A DNA stretch of 64,000 bases from Nocardia tengchongensis. Its GTDB lineage: Bacteria; Actinomycetota; Actinomycetes; Mycobacteriales; Mycobacteriaceae. The notes below the pieces were generated by a model. The model searched no databases, had not been told where the DNA came from, and saw nothing but the letters and a program-made list of their open reading frames with translations. The position numbers were made by a program, and so were the translations under genes. Below are positions 18,018-26,104 of this stretch, in pieces; position 1 is the first letter of the stretch; every line of letters begins with the position of its first letter. The stretch spans positions 4,216,001-4,280,000 of the forward strand of contig NZ_CP074371.1 of NCBI RefSeq assembly GCF_018362975.1, given 5' to 3'.

Positions 18018-19322
18018 GTGGGACATCGTGTGCTGTTCTCGCTCGTGAGTGTCGTTCTGGCCGCATGGTGTGCGGTCGTCATACCCGGCAAGGCGGTCGC
18101 CGATCCGGGATTACCGCCGGTGGGCGGGAAATTCCTCTGGGGCGTATCCAGTTCGGGATTCCAGAGCGAAGGCTTTGCGCCGGACAGCAATTGGAGCCGG
18201 TATGCCGGATCCGGCCGGGCCGAGAGCTATCTGAACTCCGTCGATTTCCTGCATCGCTACGGTGAGGACATTCAGAATGCGGCCGACCTCGGCGTCGGCG
18301 TTTATCGCGTGAGCGTGGAATGGGCGCGCGTGCAGCTGAATCCGGGCGAGTGGGATTTCTCCTTCTACGACAATATGATTGCCCGCATTCGCGCCGCCGG
18401 GATGCGGCCGATGATCACCCTCGACCACTGGGTGTTCCCGGGGTGGGCCCTCGACCGCGGCGGCTGGCGCAATCCCGGCATGGTCGAGGACTGGCTGACC
18501 AATGCCCGTGCGGTGGTGGACCGCTACGCCGGCGCCGATCCACTGTGGGTCACGTTCAACGAGCCGCTCGCCTATGTGGGAAAAGAGCAGGAGATCGGTG
18601 ACATCGGTGCCGGCGACGTGGTGCCGATGATCGACCGGATGGTCGCCGCGCACCGCGCGATCTACGACCACATCCACGCGCGGCAGGGCGGCGCACTGGT
18701 CACCAGCAATATCGCCTTCACCGACGTCGGCGCGGATCAGGCCGACACCTCGTTCATCGACCGGATCGCGGACAAGGTCGATTACATCGGCATCGACTAC
18801 TACTACGGCGGATCGCTCAACAATCCACCGAATGTGCTCGCGCAGCTCACCAATCAGCCGTCGCCGCTGATCCTGGAACCCGACGGCATCTATTACGCGC
18901 TGCGCCGATACGCCCACCGATTCCCCGGCCGCCCCCTCTACATCGTCGAGAACGGCATGCCCACCTACGGCGGCTCGGCCACCACCGACGGCATGACCCG
19001 CGCCGACAATCTGCGCGACACCGTCTACTGGGTGCAGCGCGCGAAAGCCGACGGCATGAACGTCATCGGCTACAACTACTGGAGCATCACCGACAACTAC
19101 GAATGGGGCAGCTACGCACCCCGTTTCGGCCTCTACACCGTCGACGTCACCACCGACTCCAGCCTGTCCCGCCGCCCCACACCCGCTGTTCCGGCCTACC
19201 GCGACATCGCCCTGTCGGGCGGCGTCCCCGCCGGTTACCTGCCGACTCGCGCCCCGGCCCTGTGCTCCATCCAGGACCTGCCCTCGAGCTGCCTGTTCCC
19301 GGTCACTGCCCCGGGTCGCTGA
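18018..19322 (+). CDS. Secreted GH1-family beta-glycosidase
   Basis: 434 residues. Signal peptide 1-28 (SLVSVVLAAWCAVVIPGKAVA), then a GH1 barrel starting with the signature FLWGVSSSGFQSEG. The acid/base is Glu182 in TFNEPL and the nucleophile is Glu311 in YIVENG; the late WSITDNYEW block matches the GH1 substrate-binding segment. A C-terminal tail with two Cys may form a disulfide. It likely cleaves beta-glucosides outside the cell. A GTG start is used; no clear ribosome site. The BlaI operator lies upstream. Confidence 0.9.
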   Translation: MGHRVLFSLVSVVLAAWCAVVIPGKAVADPGLPPVGGKFLWGVSSSGFQSEGFAPDSNWSRYAGSGRAESYLNSVDFLHRYGEDIQNAADLGVGVYRVSVEWARVQLNPGEWDFSFYDNMIARIRAAGMRPMITLDHWVFPGWALDRGGWRNPGMVEDWLTNARAVVDRYAGADPLWVTFNEPLAYVGKEQEIGDIGAGDVVPMIDRMVAAHRAIYDHIHARQGGALVTSNIAFTDVGADQADTSFIDRIADKVDYIGIDYYYGGSLNNPPNVLAQLTNQPSPLILEPDGIYYALRRYAHRFPGRPLYIVENGMPTYGGSATTDGMTRADNLRDTVYWVQRAKADGMNVIGYNYWSITDNYEWGSYAPRFGLYTVDVTTDSSLSRRPTPAVPAYRDIALSGGVPAGYLPTRAPALCSIQDLPSSCLFPVTAPGR

Positions 19323-19830
19323 CCCACGCGCCATCGTGCGCGTTCAACTCGTGCCGCATGGTGTGCCGCAGCCGGTCCAGCGCCCGCAGGAACGGCGCGT
19401 GCACCGCATGCCACTCCGGCGACCCCGCAGGCGCCCGCCCCACGGTCAGCGGCGTCTCGATCAGCGCCTCCCGGATCTCCCGCAGCTTCCGGTAGGCATC
19501 GGCCGCATCCTCCCGAACCGCCCTGGACGCCACCAGATCCACCTCGTACCCCACCGCCACCAGCGAATACGACCGAAACGCCGCGGTCACGGCCTCTCGC
19601 TCCAACGGCGTAACCCCATGCAACCCCAACGCCTGCATAGCCGTATCGGTCTGCACCAACGCCGTCAAATACTTCACGTAGATCTCACGCCGCGTATCCC
19701 CGAACCGCTGCGCCTTCTCCCGCCGCGCCCGCGTCGCATCGATGACCAACGTGGTCGTCGCCCCCACCACGGCACCACCCAACGTCCCGACGACCGCCAA
19801 CCACTCCGCTGCCACAACTACCCCCGTCAC
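19303..19830 (-). CDS. Small single-helix membrane protein, unknown function
   Basis: 175 residues with one N-terminal membrane helix (about 5-30, AAEWLAVVGTLGGAVVGATTTLVI), followed by a charged helical cytoplasmic domain. I recognise no enzyme motif. Similar one-helix proteins with a coiled helical tail are frequent in actinobacteria. Its 3' end overlaps that of the convergent GH1 gene by 20 bases. Confidence 0.7.
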   Translation of the reverse strand: MTGVVVAAEWLAVVGTLGGAVVGATTTLVIDATRARREKAQRFGDTRREIYVKYLTALVQTDTAMQALGLHGVTPLEREAVTAAFRSYSLVAVGYEVDLVASRAVREDAADAYRKLREIREALIETPLTVGRAPAGSPEWHAVHAPFLRALDRLRHTMRHELNAHDGAWVSDPGQ

Positions 19831-19911
19831 TACCGGTCGAGCGTCGGGTCGTGGCCCGCGCCCTCACCGAAAGAGTCTAGGCAGCTGCGACATTCGTGCC
19901 CGCTGGAGCGG

Positions 19912-20304
19912 TCAATCCAGGTCGATGCGGATGGACAGGAGGTCGGTGCCGACGATTCGGACGGCGGTGCTGTTGGCTCGGGGGAGGGAACGGAGGCGGG
20001 CGATCGGGTCGTCGTCGGGCATGAGGTGTGCGGTGCCGGTGAGCCAGCGGCCGCGCAGGCGCAGCCGAACTCGGTTGTCGGCCTCGATGTTTCGGACGTA
20101 TTGGGAGCGGGTGCCGAATTCGGAGACCAACCAGAAGGAGTTCCCGGTGCGGCGGCCGCCGATGGGGGTGATGCGGGGTTGGCCGCTGACCCGGCCGGTG
20201 GTTTCCAGCAGGGTCTGGATAGGCAGGCGGCCGAGGATCGGATTGCCCACCCGGCGTTGGAATTCGGTCACCACTGCGTGTTGGATGTCGCGCCGGTTCG
20301 CCAT
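19912..20304 (-). CDS. Ddn-family F420H2-dependent oxidoreductase
   Basis: 130-residue split beta-barrel protein of the deazaflavin-dependent nitroreductase (Ddn) family. Landmarks are LLETTGRVSGQPRITPIGGRRTGNSFWLVSEFG, which forms the F420-binding face, and the later NIEADNRVRLRLRGRW. Family members reduce quinones or nitro compounds with F420H2 in mycobacteria and Nocardia. Stands alone. Confidence 0.9.
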   Translation of the reverse strand: MANRRDIQHAVVTEFQRRVGNPILGRLPIQTLLETTGRVSGQPRITPIGGRRTGNSFWLVSEFGTRSQYVRNIEADNRVRLRLRGRWLTGTAHLMPDDDPIARLRSLPRANSTAVRIVGTDLLSIRIDLD

Positions 20305-20354
20305 GTCCTGACGCTACCTCGAGATGGTGCGTCGGGGAGTTTTCGGTCGGGTCA

Positions 20355-20741
20355 TCAGAAACTCCCCAACGGGTCTTGGTTGTTGAAAATGTATCTGTCG
20401 CCGTTGTACCAGGTGACAATCGTCGAGGTGGTGCCCGCGGATAGCTGCCGGCAATAGGACACGCCGGGGAACGGCAGGGACGAGGATTCGCCGTCGCATT
20501 CGTAGGTGAAATCGGCGGCGAGTTTCTGCGTCTCGTAGCGCTGGCCGACGCCGCCGTAACTGCGGGGGATCCACACCGAATCGGGGCCGGTGAATACCCA
20601 CAGGATGCTGCCGAACAGCCAGCTGTAGAAGATGTAGGTCATCGCTATCGCGACCGCGCAAATCACGGTGAGTTGTCTGCTGCGGCGCCGGCGGGATTTC
20701 TGCGCCTTGATGGGGTAGGAGCCCGAATCGGAACTGTCCAT
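20355..20741 (-). CDS. Membrane-anchored extracytoplasmic protein, unknown function
   Basis: 128 residues: a basic cytoplasmic segment (KAQKSRRRRSRQ), one transmembrane helix (about 28-50) and an outer domain with two Cys (YECDGES, SYCRQL) likely forming a disulfide. ATG 20741 follows AAGGAGGACA at ideal spacing, so an upstream ATG at 20804 is rejected. Not recognised. Confidence 0.75.
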   Translation of the reverse strand: MDSSDSGSYPIKAQKSRRRRSRQLTVICAVAIAMTYIFYSWLFGSILWVFTGPDSVWIPRSYGGVGQRYETQKLAADFTYECDGESSSLPFPGVSYCRQLSAGTTSTIVTWYNGDRYIFNNQDPLGSF

Positions 20742-20946
20742 CAGCGTTGTCCTCCTTGGCCGGAGAGATAACGTGCTCAGCTCATGATATCGGTGCGGCG
20801 GCAACCGGGCCGTTGCTTCCGGCCGAACCCAGGTCGAGGTGGTTGAGCAGGTTCTGGATGACGACGTACGGGTTCATCGGCTGATCCTTCATCGGGAAAT
20901 CCGGGCCAATCCTGTTGTGACTGGCGTCACGGTGTGGTCTCATCAA

Positions 20947-20979
20947 GATACACGGATACAAAGTGTGTGTCTGTGTATC
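20947..20979. promoter_or_regulatory. Inverted-repeat operator upstream of the MpaB/Lcp-like gene
   Basis: Left half GATACACGGATAC and right half GTGTCTGTGTATC are inverted copies (11 of 13 matching) around 7 bases. The 13-mer recurs as GATACGCGGATAC (minus strand) at 22309-22321, just before the TetR gene downstream. Candidate binding site for that TetR. Confidence 0.6.
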
Positions 20980-21003
20980 ACGCCAAGTGCAGAGGACATC
21001 GGC

Positions 21004-22227
21004 ATGGATGCACACCGTCTGAGCAGACGCGACGCATTGAGAACAGGTACCGGCTTGCTGGGCGTCGCCGGTGCGATGGCACTGACCGCGCGCACCGCCC
21101 GCGCCGAACCGTGGAAGTGGTCGCCGGCGGATTCGGTGGTCGGGGTCGGCGGCGGCGCCGACCCGATGACCATCTACGACCCCGACGCCGACTCCGTACT
21201 GGCCGACGCCATCCAGCACGCCGACGTACCGCAGATCAACCGGCTGCTGGCGACCTGGGTCTACAACGACCAGGCTCTGCCCGCCGGCCTGCCGAAAGGG
21301 TTGGCGGACTTCATCGAAGACGCGCGCCGGCTGCCGTCGTGGGCCGACCAGGGCAGGCTGGCCAGTTCCTTCGAATTCACCAAGAAGCGCGGCACCTACC
21401 TGGGCGTGCTCTACGCCTTCGCCAGCGGCATGATGTCCACGGTCATCCCGCACGAGGCGCGCGCGGTGTACTACTCGCGCGGCGGCTCACATCTGAAGGA
21501 ACGCATCGCCAAGACCGCGAAGTTCGGCTACGACATCGGCGCGGTCAACGCCTACGGCGACGGCGGCGAAATGATCGTCACCTGCGTCAAGACCCGGATC
21601 ATCCACGCCTCCGTGCGGCATCTGCTGCCGCAGTCGCCGCACTGGCCCGCGGACGTCACCCCGATCAGCCAGGACGACCTGATGGTCACCTGGCACAGCC
21701 TGGCCACCACCATCATGCGCACCCTCACCGCGTGGAAGCTTCCCATCCCGGCCGCGGAATCCGATGGCTACCTGCACAGTTGGCAGTTGGCCGCGCACCT
21801 GCTCGGCATCCGCGACGAGTACATCCCCTCGACCTGGGATCAGGCCAACGCCCAAGCGGCACAGCAACTCGACCCGATCCTGGCCCCCACCGCGGAGGGC
21901 CACGACCTGGCCGATCAGCTGCTCAACCTGGGCGCGGACCTCGACCTGACCCTGTTGAGCCGCGGCATCCTGGGCGCGTTCACCCGATTCATCATGGGAG
22001 ACAAGGTCGCCGACTGGCTCACCATCCCCCGGGAACCGGTCTGGAGCCCGCTGCTCGAGGTCGCATGGGGGCCGTACGTGGCGGTCCGGGAGGGCGTGCT
22101 GGCGGTGGCGCCGGTGGTCGACGCCCCCTACTGGATGTTCGACGAGTTCCTGCGGCAGTTCGTGCTCTGGTACATGTCCGAGCTGCGGATGCCGTTGAGC
22201 ATCGAAATCCCGCTCACCAACCGCTGA
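21004..22227 (+). CDS. Tat-exported MpaB/latex-clearing-protein-like oxygenase (DUF2236)
   Basis: 407 residues. A twin-arginine signal (LSRRDALRTGTGLLGVAGAMALTARTARA) heads a DUF2236 domain, the fold of the rubber dioxygenase Lcp and of MpaB-type oxygenases. The conserved helix KTRIIHASVRHL (residues 196-207) carries the Lys-Thr and His residues that hold the heme b in Lcp. AGAGGAC precedes the ATG. A TetR gene lies just downstream, as reported for lcp loci with LcpR-type regulators. The likely role is oxidative cleavage of polyisoprene or a similar hydrophobic polymer outside the membrane, though the family also acts on other substrates. Confidence 0.85.
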   Translation: MDAHRLSRRDALRTGTGLLGVAGAMALTARTARAEPWKWSPADSVVGVGGGADPMTIYDPDADSVLADAIQHADVPQINRLLATWVYNDQALPAGLPKGLADFIEDARRLPSWADQGRLASSFEFTKKRGTYLGVLYAFASGMMSTVIPHEARAVYYSRGGSHLKERIAKTAKFGYDIGAVNAYGDGGEMIVTCVKTRIIHASVRHLLPQSPHWPADVTPISQDDLMVTWHSLATTIMRTLTAWKLPIPAAESDGYLHSWQLAAHLLGIRDEYIPSTWDQANAQAAQQLDPILAPTAEGHDLADQLLNLGADLDLTLLSRGILGAFTRFIMGDKVADWLTIPREPVWSPLLEVAWGPYVAVREGVLAVAPVVDAPYWMFDEFLRQFVLWYMSELRMPLSIEIPLTNR

Positions 22228-22243
22228 TTCGCCCTCCGGCGCG

Positions 22244-22276
22244 GGGACGGCGAGCGCATTGCCGGCTCGCCGTCCC
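22244..22276 (+). terminator. Hairpin after the MpaB/Lcp-like gene
   Basis: 12-base stem GGGACGGCGAGC / GCTCGCCGTCCC with a 9-base loop, 16 bases after the stop codon. Confidence 0.75.
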
Positions 22277-22308
22277 TATCACCCTCCGGATTCAACGAAA
22301 CAGCTAAC

Positions 22309-22321
22309 GTATCCGCGTATC
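22309..22321. promoter_or_regulatory. Second copy of the 13-bp candidate TetR motif
   Basis: GTATCCGCGTATC (reverse GATACGCGGATAC) differs at one base from the left half at 20947-20959. It lies 41 bases before the TetR start, consistent with autoregulation. Confidence 0.6.
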
Positions 22322-22362
22322 GGCAACGATGTGGAGACGTGAAACGCGATCAGGAGGACGCC

Positions 22363-23055
22363 GTGGAACCCGCGCCGCGCGCGAAGGAGCTCCCGCTCGG
22401 CCCATCGCTGATCGAACGCGCCTACCTGCAGGCCGTCGAACAGGCCGATGACGACGACGGCATGCGGACCCGCATCCTCGACGCGGCCGACGAACAATTC
22501 CGCCGCTGGGGTGTGCAGCGTTCGACGATGGAGGACGTCGCCCGCACCGCGGGCGTCTCCCGGATCACCGTCTACCGGCGCTTCAGTACCAAGGAAGAGC
22601 TCGTCGAACGGGTCATCCTGCGGGAATTCCGCCGGTACTTCGATACTTTCCTGGTCGATATCGCCTCAGCCGCCGATGTGGGGGAGCGCGTCGTCGTCGG
22701 ATTCGTGAGTTCGCTGCGCGCCTTGCGGGGCAACCCGCTGATCGGCGCGTTGATCACCGCCGAACCGGACTACTTCGTGAGTTCGCTGGTGGGAGACGGC
22801 GGGCGGGCGGTCGCCATGGTCCGCGAATTCGTCGCCCGGCAACTGGGTCAGGAGCAGCGCGCGGGCACCATCTCCTCGGAGCTGCGGGTCGAGCTGGTCG
22901 CCGAGCTGATGGTCCGAATCTGCGCGTCCTTCCTGGCGATTCCGAGCCAGGTCGTCGACCTCGACGACGACGAACAGCTCGCCGCGATCGCCCGCCAGTT
23001 CCTGCTGCCCATGCTCGACCCGCCGGGCACCGGGCGCACCGGCCCGGATGTCTGA
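22363..23055 (+). CDS. TetR-family regulator next to the MpaB/Lcp-like gene
   Basis: 230 residues with the TetR helix-turn-helix at about 38-85 (STMEDVARTAGVSRITVYRRFSTKEELV) and a helical ligand domain. GTG 22363 is used because AGGAGGA lies 4-5 bases upstream; a GTG 24 bases earlier has poor spacing. The adjacent oxygenase and shared 13-bp motif suggest it represses that gene and itself. Confidence 0.88.
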   Translation: MEPAPRAKELPLGPSLIERAYLQAVEQADDDDGMRTRILDAADEQFRRWGVQRSTMEDVARTAGVSRITVYRRFSTKEELVERVILREFRRYFDTFLVDIASAADVGERVVVGFVSSLRALRGNPLIGALITAEPDYFVSSLVGDGGRAVAMVREFVARQLGQEQRAGTISSELRVELVAELMVRICASFLAIPSQVVDLDDDEQLAAIARQFLLPMLDPPGTGRTGPDV

Positions 23056-23058
23056 TCG

Positions 23059-23460
23059 ATGGACCACGGTATGGATCCGCGCGATATCGAACTGCGCGAC
23101 ATCGAGATCTTCTTGACGCTGTCCGACGAACTGCATTTCGGCCGCACCGCGGAACGGCTCTACATTTCGCAGGCCCGGGTCAGCCAGGTGATCCGGAAGA
23201 TCGAAACCCAGGTCGGCGGAAAGCTTTTCGAGCGATCCAGCCGCAATGTCGCGCTCACCCCGATCGGGCGGCGGCTCGCCGAGGACCTGCACATCACCTA
23301 CCGAGACCTGCGCGCAAGCCTGGGCCGGGCGGCGCGCGCCGCGCGGCACGGTGAGGACGGCCTGCTGCGGATCGGCGTGACCAGCAGCAGCCTCGCCGAG
23401 ATCCGGCCGCTGCTGAAGATCTTCGAAGCCCAGCACCTGGCCGCCATCGCCGCCGGATAG
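23059..23460 (+). pseudogene. Truncated LysR-family regulator
   Basis: Only 133 residues: an intact LysR winged helix (about 10-70, HFGRTAERLYISQARVSQVIRKIETQVGGKLFERSSR) and the linker helix, then the first strand of the effector domain (GLLRIGVTSSS), after which the frame stops at AAIAAG. A full protein is about 300 residues, and the next gene begins 35 bases later, so the effector domain is deleted rather than frameshifted. It could still bind DNA. Confidence 0.75.
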
Positions 23461-23495
23461 GCCGCAGACAGGCGGGCCGGGAGTACGCTGCGGCC

Positions 23496-23960
23496 ATGCT
23501 CGCCGCCTGCGGGGGATTTCTCCTCGCCATCCTCTGGATGGATCTGATCTTCGACACCCAGCTGTTGCGTCATCGGCACGAGGACGAATTGCCCGAGGCG
23601 GTACTGGATTCCATCGCCGGTTACTACCACCGGGCCACTACGACGTCGCGGCCGATGCCACACCTCATCGCCGCGGTGATGGCAATCCTGCTGTGCGGCT
23701 CGATCATCGAAATCGACCGCTGGCAGGACCCCGTCTGGCTGGCCCCGGTGGCGACCCTGTCGGCCGCGGCGGCCATCATCCCCGCCGCCGTTCGGACGGT
23801 CTCCAACGCGGTCCGTCTCGGCGGCCGCACCGACACTGTCGCGGAACAGACCCGCCTGGCCCGATCGATCTTGCGCGATCACCTGACCAGCGCCGCCTTC
23901 ATGCTCGCGGTCGTGGTGTTGTGGAGTGCGCGAGGGCTTCTGGCCGACTTCGCCCGCTGA
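23496..23960 (+). CDS. Four-helix membrane protein, unknown function
   Basis: 154 residues with about four membrane helices. The loop WMDLIFDTQLLRHRHEDELPEAVLDSIAGYYHRATT after helix 1 is conserved in a family of actinobacterial and proteobacterial membrane proteins of unknown role. Convergent with the following membrane gene. Confidence 0.75.
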   Translation: MLAACGGFLLAILWMDLIFDTQLLRHRHEDELPEAVLDSIAGYYHRATTTSRPMPHLIAAVMAILLCGSIIEIDRWQDPVWLAPVATLSAAAAIIPAAVRTVSNAVRLGGRTDTVAEQTRLARSILRDHLTSAAFMLAVVVLWSARGLLADFAR

Positions 23961-23969
23961 GCGGCCGAG

Positions 23970-24710
23970 TCAATTGCTGGGTCGGCCCGCGATCGCGTTG
24001 TAGACCTGGGCACGGAGCTTGTCGATCCAGCGCTCGTGCTGATCGCGTCGCGCGGCCCGGATCGCCTTGCTCGACTCGGGCGGATATCGCCAACGCGCCC
24101 AGGGGGATTGGGGCCGGGCCAGGCGAATCGCGCCCACGATGCCGAGCGTCGGAACGAACAGCGCCGCCATGCCGGTCCACACCTTGCCCTTGGTCATCGT
24201 CACGATCGCGAGTGCGCCGTTGATCAGGACCACCGCGACGAGATACGGCCAGCCGGTGAATACATCGGTGATGCCGAGGGGTGTGGCGCCGAGCAGCATC
24301 AGCCCGCACACCGAGGCGCCGACCACGACGGCGTCCACCGACACCCGCCCCTGCTCCGACCAGTAGACATCCCGCAGATCGAGGATCAGGGCGAACTCGT
24401 CGAGCACCAGGGCCGCGCCGGCGCCGAACAGACCGGCGAAGATCTCGAGCCAGGGGTGCAGGTCACCGATCGGGCTGAAGGCGCCGAACCCGGCGGCGAT
24501 CATGAAGACGACCCCGAAGACCATGTGGTGGATGTGCCTTCCGCCCGGGGTGATGTTCCCCGGCCACCAGGAGACGCCCGCTCGGATCATCCGCACGCTG
24601 ATCCGGATGAAGACGAAGGTGCTCACGAACATCACCAGAAGGATCGCCAACGGCAACTTGCCCGGCAGGACGATGCTTCTGTCGAACCACCCTGCGGCGA
24701 CCGCATTCAC
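23970..24710 (-). CDS. Polytopic membrane protein with HIHH motif, unknown function
   Basis: 246 residues, six or more membrane helices and a basic C-terminal tail. The segment NITPGGRHIHHMVFGVVFM and a later VLDEFALILDLRDVYW are conserved in an actinobacterial membrane family; paired His and acidic residues near the membrane could bind a metal (inference). GTG 24710 overlaps the stop of the upstream lipase gene (GTGA), so translation is coupled to it. Confidence 0.75.
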   Translation of the reverse strand: MNAVAAGWFDRSIVLPGKLPLAILLVMFVSTFVFIRISVRMIRAGVSWWPGNITPGGRHIHHMVFGVVFMIAAGFGAFSPIGDLHPWLEIFAGLFGAGAALVLDEFALILDLRDVYWSEQGRVSVDAVVVGASVCGLMLLGATPLGITDVFTGWPYLVAVVLINGALAIVTMTKGKVWTGMAALFVPTLGIVGAIRLARPQSPWARWRYPPESSKAIRAARRDQHERWIDKLRAQVYNAIAGRPSN

Positions 24711-25943
24711 GACGTGGCGGCGCAGCCTGGCGTGGGCGGGCCGGCGAAACGGTCGCCGAGGTAGCGCAGGGCGCCCAGGGCTTCCACGGTGGCGGCGCCG
24801 GTGTGGCCCGGGATCGATGAAAAGCGCTGGGTGAGAGTCGATCCGATGCTGCAGTAGCGATTGATCAGGGCGTGCACCCCGGCGGAGGGGATCATTTCGT
24901 CGGCGTTGCTGTGGTACAGGTACAGCGGTACGTCCGGGGTGATGGAGCCCAACTCCTGCCGGTGTGCGGCCGCCAGGATCGTCGGGTGCGCGAACAGGTC
25001 GGCTGCGACGGAATAGTCGCGGATATGTGTCCCCGCGTAGGTCGACAACAGGCCGGTGCCGCATCGGTTGGTGACGTCCGCGAGCATGGCGGTGCTGCGC
25101 TTGTTGAGCAGGCCCTCGATGTTGGCGCGTGGTTCGTTCCGGATCAGTGCCGCCGTGATCAACAGGGCCAGAGCCGCTTTCGGGCCGCCGTCGGCCGCAT
25201 TGGCGATGGCGGGGATATCGGCCGGTATCCCACCCGCGGCGATCCCGGTCAGCGGCAGTTCCGGCGCGTATTGGGCGTGCAGCTGTCCCGCCCACAGGGC
25301 CGCGAAAGCGCCGCCGGAATAGCCCCAAACCCCCGTGGGGCTGTTGGCCAGACCGGTGGACGGGAAGCGGCGCGCGGCGCGGATACCGTCGAGCAGGGCG
25401 CGGCCGGACATCACGCCGTCGAGGAATCGGGACTGCGGGCCCTCGTAGTCGGGTATGACCAGCGCCCAGCCGAACATCAACGGCCCCAACAGGAACGGCA
25501 GATCCAAGGTCGTCTGGCTGCTCAGGTTGAGGGGGCCCGCGCAAAGTGGCGGAGGGGGCGCAAGCGGTGGTGAGGCTGTCCTCGGCACTGGCGTAGGCCA
25601 GCAGCGGACGGGAACCGGGGCCCCGCCAGGGGGCGCTGGGTTCGACGACGGTAGCGATCGTGGTGACCGGCTTGCCCTCGGAATCCGTTGTCAGGTATTG
25701 GATTTGCCAGGAATTGAGTGGAAGCCGCGACGACAAACCGAACAGGCTCACGCTGCGCCAGGCCAGCGGATCCCCATTCGTGTGGCCGCCGAGGTCGGCG
25801 GGCGCTGTGTAGAACGGGTCGGGGTCGGGCGCCGCGGGGGGCGGCGCCGGGGCGGCCTGGGAGACCGCGGTACTGAACGCTAGAACCAGCACGCCGACGA
25901 TCAGGGCGTGCCGCGCGGCCTTCTTCATGAAGCCGCTTGTCAT
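24707..25943 (-). pseudogene. Secretory lipase (LIP family), single-base frameshift
   Basis: Two frames together give a complete LIP-family lipase of about 410 residues. The N-terminal part (from ATG 25943) has a signal peptide (LIVGVLVLAFSTAVSQAAPA) and runs through VVEPSAPWRGPGSRPLLAYASAEDSLTTACAPS. The second frame carries WALVIPDYEGPQSRF, the nucleophile elbow GVWGYSGGA, LYLYHSNADEMIP (Asp) and PGHTGA (His). An extra base in the run of five G at 25531-25535 would explain the shift. With it removed, the catalytic triad is intact, so an assembly error is plausible. The following gene starts on its stop codon. Confidence 0.85.
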
Positions 25944-26051
25944 TGGGCGCCTCACGGTGTCTCCCGCATCGGGGCGACTGTATCCGGTGTAAAGACTGGT
26001 CAGGGGGACGCGAGCGGTGTGTCGCGCGCCCGGATTGTCCGAGCCGACGAC

Positions 26052-26087
26052 GACGGCAGCCGACGGCGATCGCCGCCGGCTGCCGTC
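26052..26087 (-). terminator. Long hairpin after the endolysin-like gene
   Basis: Outer stem GACGGCAGCCG / CGGCTGCCGTC and inner stem CGGCG / CGCCG around AT with one mismatch between them, 18 bases beyond the stop of the lysin-like gene. Confidence 0.75.
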
Positions 26088-26104
26088 CGGTGTGCTGATC
26101 CTCG

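Noticed and set aside
16603..18066. A 487-residue version of the M56 protein
   Set aside because: The extra N-terminal part overlaps the whole BlaI gene in another frame; GTG 17541, overlapping the BlaI stop, gives the normal protein.
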